A stretch of 64,000 bases of DNA, taken from assembly GCF_040939455.1 (NCBI RefSeq), contig NC_134104.1:141024501-141088500 (forward strand). Direction: 5' to 3'. Position 1 is the first letter of the stretch; every line of letters begins with the position of its first letter. This DNA comes from Microcebus murinus (lineage: Eukaryota > Chordata > Mammalia > Primates > Cheirogaleidae). A program made the translations under genes and the position numbers. The notes under the pieces were generated by a model. It searched no databases. It saw nothing but the letters and a program-made list of their open reading frames with translations, and was not told the DNA's origin. Of the stretch, positions 53,083 to 64,000 are shown in pieces.

Positions 53083-55427
53083 TACTGAATTAACTTAAGC
53101 ATTTTTATTTTAATCAGTTCTAGTGACTGAAAAAGGAGAAAAAAGAAAGTCCAAATACCATATATTAATTGCTTTTCCCCATCCTTTATCTAGTCCAAAG
53201 TTGAAATTTGGCATTTTACTCATATCTTTGCAATAGCACTTGGAGAAGCCATCTGATCACAGAATTTAATTATTAACTCTAAGTAAATGTCAGGTAAAAT
53301 AATCAGGCCTGATTGTTCTGACCTTGGCTCTTTAACCATGAGATATTTCCATTGTGATGCTCCATTATCAATCTTAAGTTCAACATATTTTATGTCAACC
53401 ATGATCAAATTCTTATCCAAATCAATGCTCCTCAAGACATTCTCTATTTCTACTTTTTTGGTAACAGATACTCCCTGACTTCTTTGGGGTAGGATTTCAG
53501 AATTCATGATTAAAAATACAGCTCTACCATATGCTAATTAGTTGGGTAATCTTAAGGACATCTCTCTTCTCTTTCCAAATTTGTAGTTAAACAACTAAAC
53601 CAGCCTTTAATTATATGATTTTAGTTAAAACAGGAAGGATATTGTAATCACAGTTCTGGCAATGCTTGCAATGTTGGTTAATTTCTAAATATTTATATCT
53701 TATTTAAAATACATGGTTGGGGTACAGTTAGTTCCAAAAATCCAGGTTCCTGATTCAACGAGGTATTCAGATTCAGACCTATTTACTAGCATTCGGTTAT
53801 ATCAGTTTTCCAATGTCTGAACTCAAAGGCAAAAGGAATCTTAAATGAAAACCAAGGAGATATTGTCTAGATGTTATCTTCCTTTAGAGAGTGTGAGTTT
53901 TAGAATTAAAAGAAGAAAAGAAAAAAAAAAGAGAGTGAGCTTTGTTCTAGTAGGCAGGTAATGTACTTGGGAATCAGCTTGATCATTATAAGCTTTTGGG
54001 GAGAGGGGATGTCTATAGTGGCCTTACTTTAGAGCTGGTTTAGTACTATTCCTATACCATGGCCTTTCTGGGGTCTCTACTGAATGCCCTGGGTGTTCAA
54101 CAAGGTTTCCTCATTCTGGCTGGTCAGATTCTGAACCACTCCTATCCCTGCAAGAGCTCTGAGAATTGTTGTTTGTCTCCCAGGCAGTAGTCCTTTTCTT
54201 TTCTCAAGGAGTTGTACCTTTTATTGTACAGATTAGTCTTCAACTAGACCCATGGGATCCCATATACTGATTTCTATAGCTCTTTTCCTGTGTATTTCTC
54301 TTCTCTCCAGTACACTACACTGCAAAGTTTGGCCACCTCAGCCTTTCGAAACACCAATCTCTGTTGTCTCAACTCAGTGAGGTTGCCCTGCTCTGCTTAG
54401 GTTCACCCTCCCTTCCACAGGGTTCAGAAAGTGTCTCTAGGTCAAAACTCATAATTTTCAACTCATTTGTGTCTTTCAAGACTCCTATTCCTATGCTGGT
54501 TGTTGTCTATTATCTGGGAACAGCTGTTTCACATATTTTGTCCAGTTTTTTGCAAGACGGCCAGTCCTGTTTTAAGTATATTTTTCAAGGTTACATTTTA
54601 CGGACTTTTGTTTTGGTTTGGGTTGTTTTTTCTAGTTAGAGACAGTTGATCATTTGGATATATTGGTATACTGTATTGTACCTAGCAAGTTTGCTAAAGT
54701 TCCTTAATTATTATAATTCAACTGTAGGTTCTCTTGTGGCTTTCTGCATGGATCTTATTATCTGTTCATAAAAGCAGTTCTGTTCATTTTCTTACAATCC
54801 TCATAGTTTTCATTACCTTTTTTTATGTTCTGACTAGAATATCTAATATAATGCTGATAAGAAATACTAATAGTAGGCACCTTCATGTTCCCTATCTTCA
54901 AAGAAATGTTTATACAACCACATATATAACAACAGTATTTAGGTGGGAAGTAGTGGTAAATAGAATTTAACACTAGTGTTCTACCAACCTTGTACTGTGG
55001 AAGACTATAAGCATACAGAATAAGTTTAGATTTTGATTAGAAGATGATGAATGTTACAATTCCAGGATAATTGCTAAAATATCAGAAATAGAGTACTTAA
55101 TATCCAATTAGTAATGAGAAAAGTCATTATCGTCAGTTGCCAGATCTATTCGTTTTCTCCTTACACTTGGGGAGTTAATGATCAAAACTCAACCAGTAGG
55201 ACTTTAGAGAGATAAACACATTTTAGGGTTATAAAGAGGTGTTAAGAAAGATCTTTTTTTTTTTTTTAAATCATACAAATTGAATCCTTATGTATAAGAA
55301 AAATGATTTTGGGACCATATATACATTTTAGGAGTTTAACTTGCAACTGCTTTACGTAATGAGCACTGAATCAATGAGTACTAAATGCATACATAAAAAA
55401 TACTTATCGCAAAAGGAACATACTTAC
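53083..55427. other. CLASP2 intron, mostly unassigned
   Basis: Apart from the LINE-1 fragment at 54640-54900, no feature is recognised. The open frame of 95 codons at 53220-53507 on the minus strand has no family I know and no repeat signature that I can see. Confidence 0.5.
54640..54900 (-). mobile_element. LINE-1 ORF2 fragment, diverged
   Basis: 'tctgactagaatatctaata', 'aatgctgataagaaatac' and 'ggcaccttcatgttcc' match antisense LINE-1 ORF2. The sequence from about 54100 may be part of the same old element. Confidence 0.5.
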
Positions 55428-55573
55428 GCTACAGTAATGCAAGCTTCTCTAACCACCTGGGATCTAAGATCCTTAGCTGAAAGTTTAAGTGCTCCATCTA
55501 ACAAGCGTAAATGTTGGAAAAAGCAATCATACTGTGCAGCTCCAGCGACGAGCAGTGATCGAATTTTTTTAAG
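55428..55573 (-). CDS. CLASP2: CLASP2 exon: TOG2 domain
   Basis: This 146-nt exon starts in phase 0 with LKKIRSLLVAGAAQYDCFFQ and ends two bases into an alanine codon after VVREACITV. It continues the alpha-helical HEAT repeats of TOG2 directly from the previous exon (ANA then LKK). The acceptor is preceded by a T-rich tract (tatttcag) and the donor is gtaagt. The next exon supplies the third base of the alanine codon, which confirms the join. Confidence 0.95.
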
Positions 55574-55857
55574 CTGAAATAAAAATATTTTCATTATTGA
55601 CAAAAAGGGCAAAAAAGTTACCTAAACTACATTACTCAAAGAAATTACTTTAAAAAATGAAACGTACTTAATGTTTCATTATATTTATATTACTATATTC
55701 AAACTTTTAGTAGCACTAACTGTATCATGTAAATAAACATGCAAACAAAAAGCTTTTTGAGAAAGGAACATTGTAGATTTAGTTATATGCGTAACAGATA
55801 CATGTAATCTATAAGTAGAAAAGTAAATTTTAAAATTTAAGGGAGACTTTCTTTTTT

Positions 55858-55975
55858 AACTTGTGGTAAGATACACATTAACATAAAATTTACTATTTTA
55901 ATAATTTTAAAGTACACAATTCAGTGGCATTAAGAATATTCACAATGTTGTACAAGTATTACCATTATTTACTTA
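55858..55975 (-). mobile_element. LINE-1 3' UTR fragment
   Basis: 'aaaatttactattttaataa', 'agtacacaattcagtggcat' and 'attcacaatgttgtacaag' match the antisense L1M 3' UTR. Confidence 0.7.
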
Positions 55976-56650
55976 AAAAGCCTATTTTTTTAAAGAGCCA
56001 AATCTAGAAACTCTATTCATCCATAAGCAAAAGTACAAAAGTAAAATGACCATCCATCAAGCTATCATCAAGTTAATATGTTAACATTATGACACTGTGA
56101 AGCAAAGACACTGGCTCTTTCTTGCTATATATACATACATATATATACATATATATACACATATACACACACACCTTTAGCATTACTTTTTAGTATATGA
56201 TTGCCAAATGTTATCCATATCAACATCAGACATATGTAATAAAATTACATCAATCAAAAGAGATACACGCAGGTGCATATGTGTGCTCACACATACTCAG
56301 AAGCTAAAAGTTTACTTATCATAACCATTATCATGTATAATTTCACATTTATCTCAGATGTTTTCTAAATTTTAAAATATCTTTAAAGTTAAATCAGATG
56401 AACTAAGGATGTAAATGTTAAAAAACCCCAACCCACTATGGATATTAGGAAAAAAATCAGAAGTACAGTTATATAATCTTGGGATGTATAAGGAAGGGAA
56501 AACTATCATAAACATAAGAGAATTTTCAAAAGTATCTAAATAATATTAACTAAAAATGAAATAAAAATCACAGTACAGTAGGAAAAAATTACTTATAATA
56601 TATAAGACAATACACAAAGAATGAAAATAAAATAATAAAAAGACAAACAT

Positions 56651-56943
56651 AGTAGTTTCCTCTTATCTGTGGGGATATAGTCTAAGACCCTCAGTGGATG
56701 CCTGAAATCTCAGATAGTACCGAACCCTCTATGTACTATACATACATACCTTTGATAAATTTTAGCTTATAGATTAGGCATAGTAACAGAGTAACAATAA
56801 CAAATAATAAAATAGAACTATAAAAATACACTGTAATAAAAATTATGTGAACGCAGTCTCTATCAAAATATCTTCATATTTCCAGACCATAGTTGACCAT
56901 GTGTAAATGAAACCACAGAAAGTGAAATGGCAGAGGGGGACTG
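56651..56943. mobile_element. Tigger-type MITE (MER2-like)
   Basis: 'cttatctgtggggatatag', 'agaccctcagtggatgcctg' and 'agatagtaccgaaccct' on the left, with 'gaaaccacagaaagtgaaat' and 'gggggactg' on the right. This is an inverted-repeat nonautonomous element. Confidence 0.72.
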
Positions 56944-56999
56944 TTGTAACCCAATATTAAATTGGACAAAATAAATGTATGAAATGTGCTCAAACTCAC

Positions 57000-57480
57000 T
57001 AGTGACAAGCAAATCCAAATTACAACAAAGATACATCATTTCCCCCAGCACAATGGCAAAAATTTTAAAAACCGGGTATCATCCAGTATGTGAAAGAAAA
57101 CAGATGCTCTCAAAGACTGCAAGTAAGATTAGTAAGTGACTAACACCTTTGTTCAAATTATTTTGGCAGCATCTACTAAAATAAAATCACATCTACTCTT
57201 TACTAAACAACCCATATTTTAAAATCTAACCTACAAAAATAAAAGCACCATTGTTACAAATGTGTGCAAATATGTTTACTGCAACATTGTTAAAATAGCA
57301 AAAAATAAAAAACTGTGAATTCATCAAACAGGAAATGGTTTAATAAACATGTAGATATATTACACTAAGGAATATATGTACATATTGATTTACATTCAAT
57401 AAATATCTGAGCAACCTATATCAGGTATACTAAAAGAGTATGATTTATTACACTAAAAAAAGCAAGTTACTAATATATGG
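57000..57480 (+). mobile_element. LINE-1 3' region
   Basis: 'cacaatggcaaaaattttaa', 'tttggcagcatctactaaa' and 'gtttactgcaacattgttaa' follow the LINE-1 sense order. It is diverged. Confidence 0.7.
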
Positions 57481-57939
57481 AATATGACCCTCATTTGTTT
57501 TTATAAAAGGGGTGGTGAAAAATATGTTTATTTTATGATATATGTATGAATATATATACACAGAAAAGGACACACTTTAAAATAAAAAGTTTGTTTCTTT
57601 AATAGGGAGGAAACTATTAATTTTTTCTTTATAATTTTCTGCATTTTTCACTTACGACAATAAGCTTGTGTCACTTTTCTCTTAGTAATTTAAAAAAATT
57701 AAAAGACAACTAAAAGACCATCTGTTGTTTCCAAATGGGTAATTTCAAAGTAAAACCAAAAAACCCTCAAGTACAAAGTTCATGCCTTATACCGACAACA
57801 TTTATTCTGTTATGTTTCTCCACAGATAACCTGTGACAAAGATTTTAATGTATCAGACCCATCTCACAACTGAAGAAAGAATATGAATCATAATGAACAA
57901 ATCTGGAACAATATATTCTCTGTTAAAAAGTGTTATTTC

Positions 57940-58184
57940 ATTTGGGAGGCCAAGGCAAGAGGATAACTTGAGGCCAAGAGTTCAAGACCAGCCTGGGCAC
58001 CATAGGGAGACCCTGTTTCTACAAAAAAATTTAAAAATTAGCCGGGTTTGGTAGTATGCACCTGTAGTCTCAGTTACTCAGGAGGCTGAAGTGGGAAGAT
58101 CACTTGAGCCCAGAATTTTGAGTGAGCTATGATTGTGCCACTGCACTCCATCCTGGGTGACAGAGCAACAACATCTTGTCTCAT
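57940..58184 (+). mobile_element. 5'-truncated Alu
   Basis: Begins inside the left arm with tttgggaggccaaggcaaga and ends 'gacagagcaacaacatcttg'. It runs into an (AC)n tail. Confidence 0.88.
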
Positions 58185-58222
58185 AAACACATACACATAC
58201 ACACACATGCACACACACACAC
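58185..58222. repeat. (CA)n microsatellite
   Basis: Imperfect cacatacacacacatgcacacacac directly after the Alu. Confidence 0.9.
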
Positions 58223-58546
58223 AGCATACACAAAACCCAGTATTTTGACATTTTAAGATATACAGACTGCCTAACAAACAGAAGACAACATGGTCTTTTG
58301 TTCAGAGTATCATAAAAGCCATATTTGTCAAAAGACCATATTTGATTTAACTCATCAAACAGAGATTTTCATGATCAGTCAGACTGGGTGCTCTCAAAGC
58401 AGAAGGGAATCTTCAAATGGAATTCCTTCTCTGGCTTCTTGAGAACTATAAAATACTCATTTGGTACATGTAATTTGGTCATTTATATTACTTTAAAATG
58501 TATCAAATATTTTCCTCAAGGAATTTTGGCTAAATAAAATATTCTT

Positions 58547-58847
58547 TTTTTTTTTTTTTTTTTTTTTTGACACAGAGTCTCATTCTGTTGCCCCAGCTAG
58601 AGTGCCGTGGCGTCAGCCTAGCTTACAGCAACCTCAAACTCCTGGGCTCAAGTGATCCTGCTGCCTTAGCTTCCTGAGTAGGTAGGACTATAGGAATGCG
58701 CCACCATGCCTGTCTAATTTTTCTATTTTGGGTAGAGATGGGGTCTCGCTCTTGCTCAGGCTGGTCTTGAACTCATGAGCTCAAATGATCCACCTGCCTC
58801 AGCCTCCCAGAGTGCTAGGATTACAGGTGTGAGCCACTGTGCCCAGC
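58547..58847 (-). mobile_element. Strepsirrhine-type Alu with target duplication
   Basis: 'ttgccccagctagagtgccg' and a 22-plus T run at the tail. The perfect 17-bp repeat ctaaataaaatattctt lies at 58530-58546 and 58848-58864. It lies about 500 bp upstream in coordinates of the first exon in the window. Confidence 0.95.
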
Positions 58848-59354
58848 CTAAATAAAATATTCTTAACTCAAGGATATCTGGCCTTTTAAAAAAAATCATA
58901 GGTAAGAAATATTTATCACATTTGTGTGAAAAGAAAGAAAAAGTCAGATAAATGCACATAATGTTGTGAATTTATGCCAATACTATGACAATATCAGCAT
59001 GTAGGAAAAATGAACTGCTCTACTAGTAAATCTTATATGACTTAAGGGTGGTGTTGATAGGGAAGTTTGTAAAGCCCACAAAGAGGCCAAGGCCCTCTGA
59101 AGCGCATGGTTTCCTGATCAGTCAACAAATACCACATGTGGAGAGGCTACCAAATATGTGTAGGTTAGTAACTAACCAGCAAAAACAGAATAAAAATTGA
59201 CCTTAAATCAGAAAATACCTATTATCTCAATGTGAAAGAAATGTTACCAATCAGACTCTATTTTCTATATGAATACCATATAGTACTACTACTGAATTTC
59301 CATATTTTTGAAAAGGAACATTAAAAGAAAGATAAGAAAAAATAAAAAACTTAC

Positions 59355-59447
59355 TGCATTGGCACGCTGATCCCAGTCATGTTTGTCATCTGACAAAATT
59401 TCCCTGATTTTATTTAATGTTTCTTCAAGTTCTCGACTAGAATAGAT
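59355..59447 (-). CDS. CLASP2: CLASP2 exon: start of TOG2 domain
   Basis: This is a 93-nt exon, phase 0 at both ends, encoding 31 residues that begin IYSSRELEETLNKIREIL and end DWDQRANA. It forms the first helices of the TOG2 HEAT-repeat array, a tubulin-binding fold. The acceptor reads ttctttaag and the donor gtaagt, both good consensus. It is the most upstream exon I can find. The preceding exon must lie beyond position 64000, since the 4.5 kb to its right shows only repeats and non-coding sequence. Confidence 0.95.
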
Positions 59448-59906
59448 CTTAAAGAAAAGATTCAGAATTATAACAATATTTTTTGCCATAAACAACATCA
59501 AGATTGTACCCTGATATTTAAAAGAATCTTTCAAGTAATAAAGTTATTTCCCATTCTGGCATCATTTCTTAATGGAGAATAGAAATACATTATAGACAAT
59601 AATAAAATGAAATGCTTTGTCTTCCTTCCTTCCTGTTACTCTTTTTGCCATTTCTCCCCTCATGAGTAATTTCAAATATACTCTTAAAATACTTTGTAGT
59701 TTTAAAACAAGATGCAAATATCCAAGAATTAATAAAAATAGGTCTAATTTCTCAAAATGACTTCAAGTATATAACCTATCTTATAGCATTGACATTCTTA
59801 AAACACAATATTGCAAAAAAGACATGTTTTAAGTGAGTTTTGTTTTTCCTCTCCTCTGCATGATAAACTGAAGTTAAGATAGCTACATGTTTTCTTTCCT
59901 CTAGGG

Positions 59907-60100
59907 CTGTAGTCCCCAACCCCCAGGGAACAGTAGGAACAGGCTAGCCAGGAGGGAGCGAGGGGACAGCCGGAGAGCCAGAGACCCAGGGAGCCAGGGA
60001 GCGAAGCTTCATCTATATTAACAGATGTTCTCCATCCCTCACTGAAAACATTGTCTTCTATGAATCTGGTCCTTGGTGTCAAAAATGTTGGGGACTGCTG
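59907..60100. mobile_element. Nonautonomous hAT transposon, 194 bp
   Basis: The left end ctgtagtccccaac and right end gttggggactgctg are inverted repeats. The 8-bp flanks ctctaggg (59899-59906) and ctctagag (60101-60108) differ at one base. The phrase 'tcctggtccttggtgtcaa'-like right arm matches a common hAT MITE. Confidence 0.8.
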
Positions 60101-60129
60101 CTCTAGAGCCAATCATTTGCCAAACAGCT

Positions 60130-60330
60130 AAACACCATTACTGTTTCATTTATTTAACAAATATTTACATAACAGGGATGTATTATGCAAGGCATTAGGG
60201 AGATTAAGGTGAGCAAAAATAGACATGGTCTTTGCCTTATGGAGGTTACAGTCTAGTCAGGGAGATTTAAAATAATTAATCAAATGATATAAAACATGAG
60301 ATTGCAAATAGGAAGTACCACAAAGGAGAT
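60130..60330 (+). mobile_element. L2-like LINE fragment
   Basis: 'tgcaaggcattagggagatt', 'catggtctttgccttatgga' and 'ggttacagtctagtcaggga' resemble the L2 3' end. Confidence 0.6.
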
Positions 60331-61079
60331 TGAAAGTCCCTATATATCAGATTAATCAGAGTTAATCTCATAAGTTTTACAGGATCAACTGGCAAAGAGG
60401 CAGAGGGTAGTGAAGGTATGAAGCTGGAACAGCTGCAGTCATGCTGCTGACCATTAGGGAAGACAATGCAGAGGAATCAGAAATGAGAGATGGAGAGAAA
60501 TGGAATTCTGGTGGTATCATCTAAGTTCCTTCATCAAACTGCACTACCTATATCTTTCACTTTCAACAGCTATTAAATTCACCTTTCACTTTAAAAAGTG
60601 TGTGTGCATGTGTCCTCAAAGAAACGGAGGGCATGAGACAAGGCTGAAGAAGTAGTAGGGGACCAGATAACATTCTGCTGAAGAATGACTCTTGGGAACT
60701 TCTAAGCTGGATCTTTCCTGCCTCCCATCTTCCTTTCACAATAGCCCTTTCGTCATTTTCCAGAAGAAAGGCAGGCCCCTCTCCCACCCCTAATCTTACT
60801 ATGATGCACTGCCCTGGAATACAATGCAAGGCTCTCCTTCCCCAAACAAGGAAAAAAAGGGTGAACTCAGAAATTTACTTCAGTGATGGGGTACACAGTT
60901 TTTAAACACTGTTTTAGTGAGTATACAAGCAAAAGAAGTTTGAAAATTAGTAAGCTAGGAATCTGTTGCAGAATGATACCTAGGTTTCTAACTTTTGTAA
61001 TTAAGTAATAGTTTACACATACAGAATACTGGAAGACTAGGTTGTCGAGGAGGAAGATCAACATTTTAATTTCAAACAC

Positions 61080-61640
61080 AGAGCTTGAGATGCCTCTGAG
61101 ACATCTAAAAGGAGCTATCAAGTAAACAATCACAGTGGATAAATTATTTTGGAGCTCAGGAGAGGTCTGGCCTGAAGATAAAAACCTAGGTGTTATTTAT
61201 ACAAAAGCGAGAACTGAAGCCATGGTGACTCACTAAGAAAATGCAGAGTGAGAAGACAGAGCCCAGAACTAACCCTTAAGAAATTCTAATATTTAATAGC
61301 CAAGTAGAGAATGATGTACTTAAAAGAAGACAGAGATGAAGTGAACAAGAGGTATAAAATGATATAACATCATATTATAAGCACTGAAAAAGAAACAACA
61401 AAACAGTGAATGTAGTCAACAGTGCTAAATACTGCTAAAATATCAAGAAAAAACACTAAAACTGATTTTGGTGCTATGAAGATGATTAGTGATCTACTCA
61501 AGACCTGTTTCAATGGAGGAAGAAACTGGAAAGAAGTGAGATGAAATGAATGGCAGGTGGAGGTATGGAAATATCATGTATAGACAACTCTTTTGGAAAG
61601 GCTGTGAGGGACAAAATAAAGAATATCTGGAGGATATGGA
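61080..61640 (+). repeat. Ancient mammalian interspersed repeat
   Basis: 'gagcttgagatgcctctgag', 'gagctcaggagaggtctgg', 'gaagccatggtgactcact' and 'tatagacaactcttttg' follow the order of a well-dispersed old repeat. I cannot name the family with certainty. Confidence 0.4.
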
Positions 61641-62320
61641 GTCAGGTGAGACTTTTTTTTTAAGTTGAGGAACCCAGCCAAGTTAACAGTGAGAAGGTTC
61701 CAGAAAAGAGCAAGAGCTTGAACCTACATGAGATCACTGATTGTGTAAATGTGTTAAGAAAGTAGGAAATAATGGGCTTTGGATCACTGGTAGAGGTGCT
61801 GGCCTTTGAAGAAGGACCATGTTCCTGGAGCAAAAGGACAAAAGGAATGTACAGTGGGAAAGAAGGTAACAGAAAGATGGTGTTCCCTTGATGATAATGA
61901 CTTAATAAAGTAAGAGGCAAGGTCATGTAGTGAGAGAAGAAAGGAGAAAGCCATGTTGGTAGATGGAAAGAAACATGTCTGATAGCTGAGGAAAGCAGAG
62001 AAGTAACTTGATCACGGAAACATAGCAAGGATATGAGATTGTTGAGGGCTCATTTATGTGAATTCCACTAAAAATCATGTGTCCTAACATGTGACTTTCT
62101 CTAGCAGCACTACTTCTGGGCTATGAACATAAAAAAAAGTTAAAAGTTGGGAATCATCCAGAGTTGTAGTTTTACAAAATGGGTATTTAAAAAAAACAAA
62201 AAACAAAAAAAACATTACTTGATATTTTACTGTGGGAAAAAAAAAATCAGAGAAACAAGAGATTTTATTATTTTGTTTGTAGTCCTACTGCAAGAAACCA
62301 TAATATTAAAGCTTAGATGA

Positions 62321-62620
62321 AGCCAGGTGCAGTGGCTCACACCTGTAATCCTAGCACTCTGGAAGGCTGAGGTGAGAGGAGAATGGCTTGAGATTAGGAG
62401 TTCGAAACCAGCCTGAACAAGAGCAACCCCCTGTCTCTATTAAAAGTAGAAAAAATTAGCCAGGTGTGGTGGCACATGCCTGTAGTCCCACCTATTTGGG
62501 AGGCTGAGGCAGAAGGGAGGAGATTTGAACCCAGGAGTTTGAGGTCGCGGTGAGCTATGATCACACCACTGTACTCTACCTGGGCCGACAGAGCAAGTCT
62601 CTGTCTGGTGGGGAAAAAAT
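62321..62620 (+). mobile_element. Alu SINE
   Basis: Starts agccaggtgcagtggctcac and ends 'agtctctgtctggtgggg'. The short repeat gcttaga lies at 62311-62317 and 62621-62627. Confidence 0.92.
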
Positions 62621-62934
62621 GCTTAGACAAGAAGGAAAGTAGAAGCGAGAGATGATGAATTGAGAGTGAGTATAAAAGGCAATGGACTGAAGATCCTTGA
62701 AATCATGGAGAAGCAGTTGTTGGAGTACTTGAAAAAGCAAAAAGATTCTGGTCAGTAGTGAGATGCTTCAATTAATAACTCTGGAGATAGAGCAATAACA
62801 TACAGATGACTTCAAAACCCAATGTGTGACTATGAAGTGGATAACTAAGGTGAAGAAGGAGTAGAGGTCAAGAAACTGATGGGTCATCCAAATGGAAACT
62901 GAAGTCATCAAAAATGTGTCAAAGTTTAAGATAA

Positions 62935-63125
62935 TTCTAATAGCTAACATGTACCCACCATGTACTTCATCTGTATTGTTATATTTAATCCTCACAATAA
63001 CCCTCTGAGTATGTACTAATAATTCCTATTTTAAGATGAGGAAACTGAAGTACTGAGGGTTAAGTAGTTTGCCCAAGGTAACACAGCTAATGTGGTAGAG
63101 CTGAGATTCAAGTCTTGGCAGCAGT
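62935..63125 (+). mobile_element. MIR SINE
   Basis: 'tttaatcctcacaataaccc', 'taagatgaggaaactgaagt' and 'gcccaaggtaacacagctaa' form a clear MIR core. Confidence 0.85.
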
Positions 63126-63859
63126 GGAATACTGTCCAGATCAGTACCCAGCAATAATAAGGAGAGTGGTCACAGAGCATGAACAGGTGTAGGAATAATG
63201 GTCACCAAGTGGTAATGAGGAGAACGAGCACAATAAACCTACTATCAATTGCTAAGGGCATGAGAGTCAAGAGTAATAAATAGCCTCCCCTTTGAAGAGC
63301 TTCAAGAAAAAAAATCAGATTTTGATTAAGGCAATGATGTTGAAGGGACTCTCAAAAAATAGAGTTAAAGACTTAGAGGAATTACTGCTTATGAAACAGA
63401 TGTTCCAGAGGGTATAGTGGAAGGTGTGGAATATTTGGAAGGGGGTGTGTATGTGGCAGATGATCAGTTGAAAGAAAGCAATGAGTAACTGTGAAACAGC
63501 TTTTCCTTCTCCATAAAGCTGAACAGCCCTTGCCTTCCCCGATACCATGATGTTACCAGTCTGACAATAACATATTGAACAATAAAAAATATTCAAGTCC
63601 AATTAAGTTTTATTAATTGTTCCTATAGCACTAATCTTTCTCTTCTATGAAAGGTCTGGAAAATACAAAAGGAGGGAGGGATATGTTTTTCCTATTATTA
63701 AAAAATAAATATCTTTAAGAAAAATATTTCAATAAAGGGAAAATATACTCAAATTAGAGAATTTTTTAAAGTTTTCTCACAATTTTTAAAGATCTTAAAT
63801 AGTTTAAGGACAACATTCCCTTTCAGAGAGCTAAGAAGGTAATACACTGGAAAAATATT

Positions 63860-64000
63860 TTAAGTGACAACTTCAAGTGTTGGCAAGGATGTGAAGAAAT
63901 GAGAACTCTTATACCTTATTTGTAGGAGTCTGAACTGGTATAAAAACCCTATAGAGTAACATCTATTAAAGTTAAAGGTTCCATGCAATTCCATTCCTAA
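63860..64000 (+). mobile_element. LINE-1 fragment at window edge
   Basis: 'agtgttggcaaggatgtgaa' and 'atctattaaagttaaaggtt' match sense LINE-1 near the end of ORF2. It continues past the window. Confidence 0.7.

Noticed and set aside
59798..60112. 104-codon minus-strand frame
   Set aside because: It covers a nonautonomous hAT element with inverted ends, so it is not a coding gene.

Overview
This window is intronic and exonic DNA from one mammalian gene, read from the minus strand, and it comes from a strepsirrhine primate, probably a lemur. The gene is CLASP2 (cytoplasmic linker-associated protein 2, a microtubule plus-end stabiliser). I located 20 internal exons, all with AG acceptors and GT donors on the minus strand. 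They join in one continuous frame of 1,935 nt (645 codons). The first coding exon of the transcript and the 3' part of the gene lie outside the window. The primate assignment rests on abundant Alu elements. The lemur assignment rests on an Alu subtype whose middle A-rich segment reads, on the plus strand, 'attagttggccaattaat' followed by 'ctttctatttatag', a form I associate with strepsirrhines and not with monkeys or apes.

Layout, in gene order from high to low coordinates. Positions 59447 to 41495 carry seven exons for the TOG2 domain. Positions 39296 to 6833 carry the serine/arginine-rich linker with two EB1-binding SxIP motifs (SKIP at 17083-17094, SRIP at 14929-14940) and a dense serine cluster of the type phosphorylated by GSK3. 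This linker is cut into many small in-frame exons, four of them 27 nt or less, which suits combinatorial splicing. Positions 6832 to 5290 begin the TOG3 domain, which runs out of the window.

The largest intron here (27813-37401) holds an old antisense LINE-1 into which several younger elements landed. The most notable is a complete retrocopy of the ubiquitin-conjugating enzyme UBE2D3 (31476-32930). It has 5' UTR, an intact 147-codon reading frame, 3' UTR, AATAAA signal, poly-A tail and a perfect 14-bp target-site duplication. It lies in the same orientation as CLASP2. It is the only other complete protein-coding frame in the window that I can support.

The rest is ordinary intron: Alus in both orientations, LINE-1, MIR, MaLR LTR, Tigger and hAT DNA transposons, and microsatellites, including a long (AAAG)n and an (AGAAG)n tract close to a splice donor. 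I see no CRISPR array, tRNA, rRNA or bacterial-type operon. I found nothing that amounts to a wholly new biological system. The best leads are the intact UBE2D3 retrogene with its possible promoter motif, and the linker microexon cluster.
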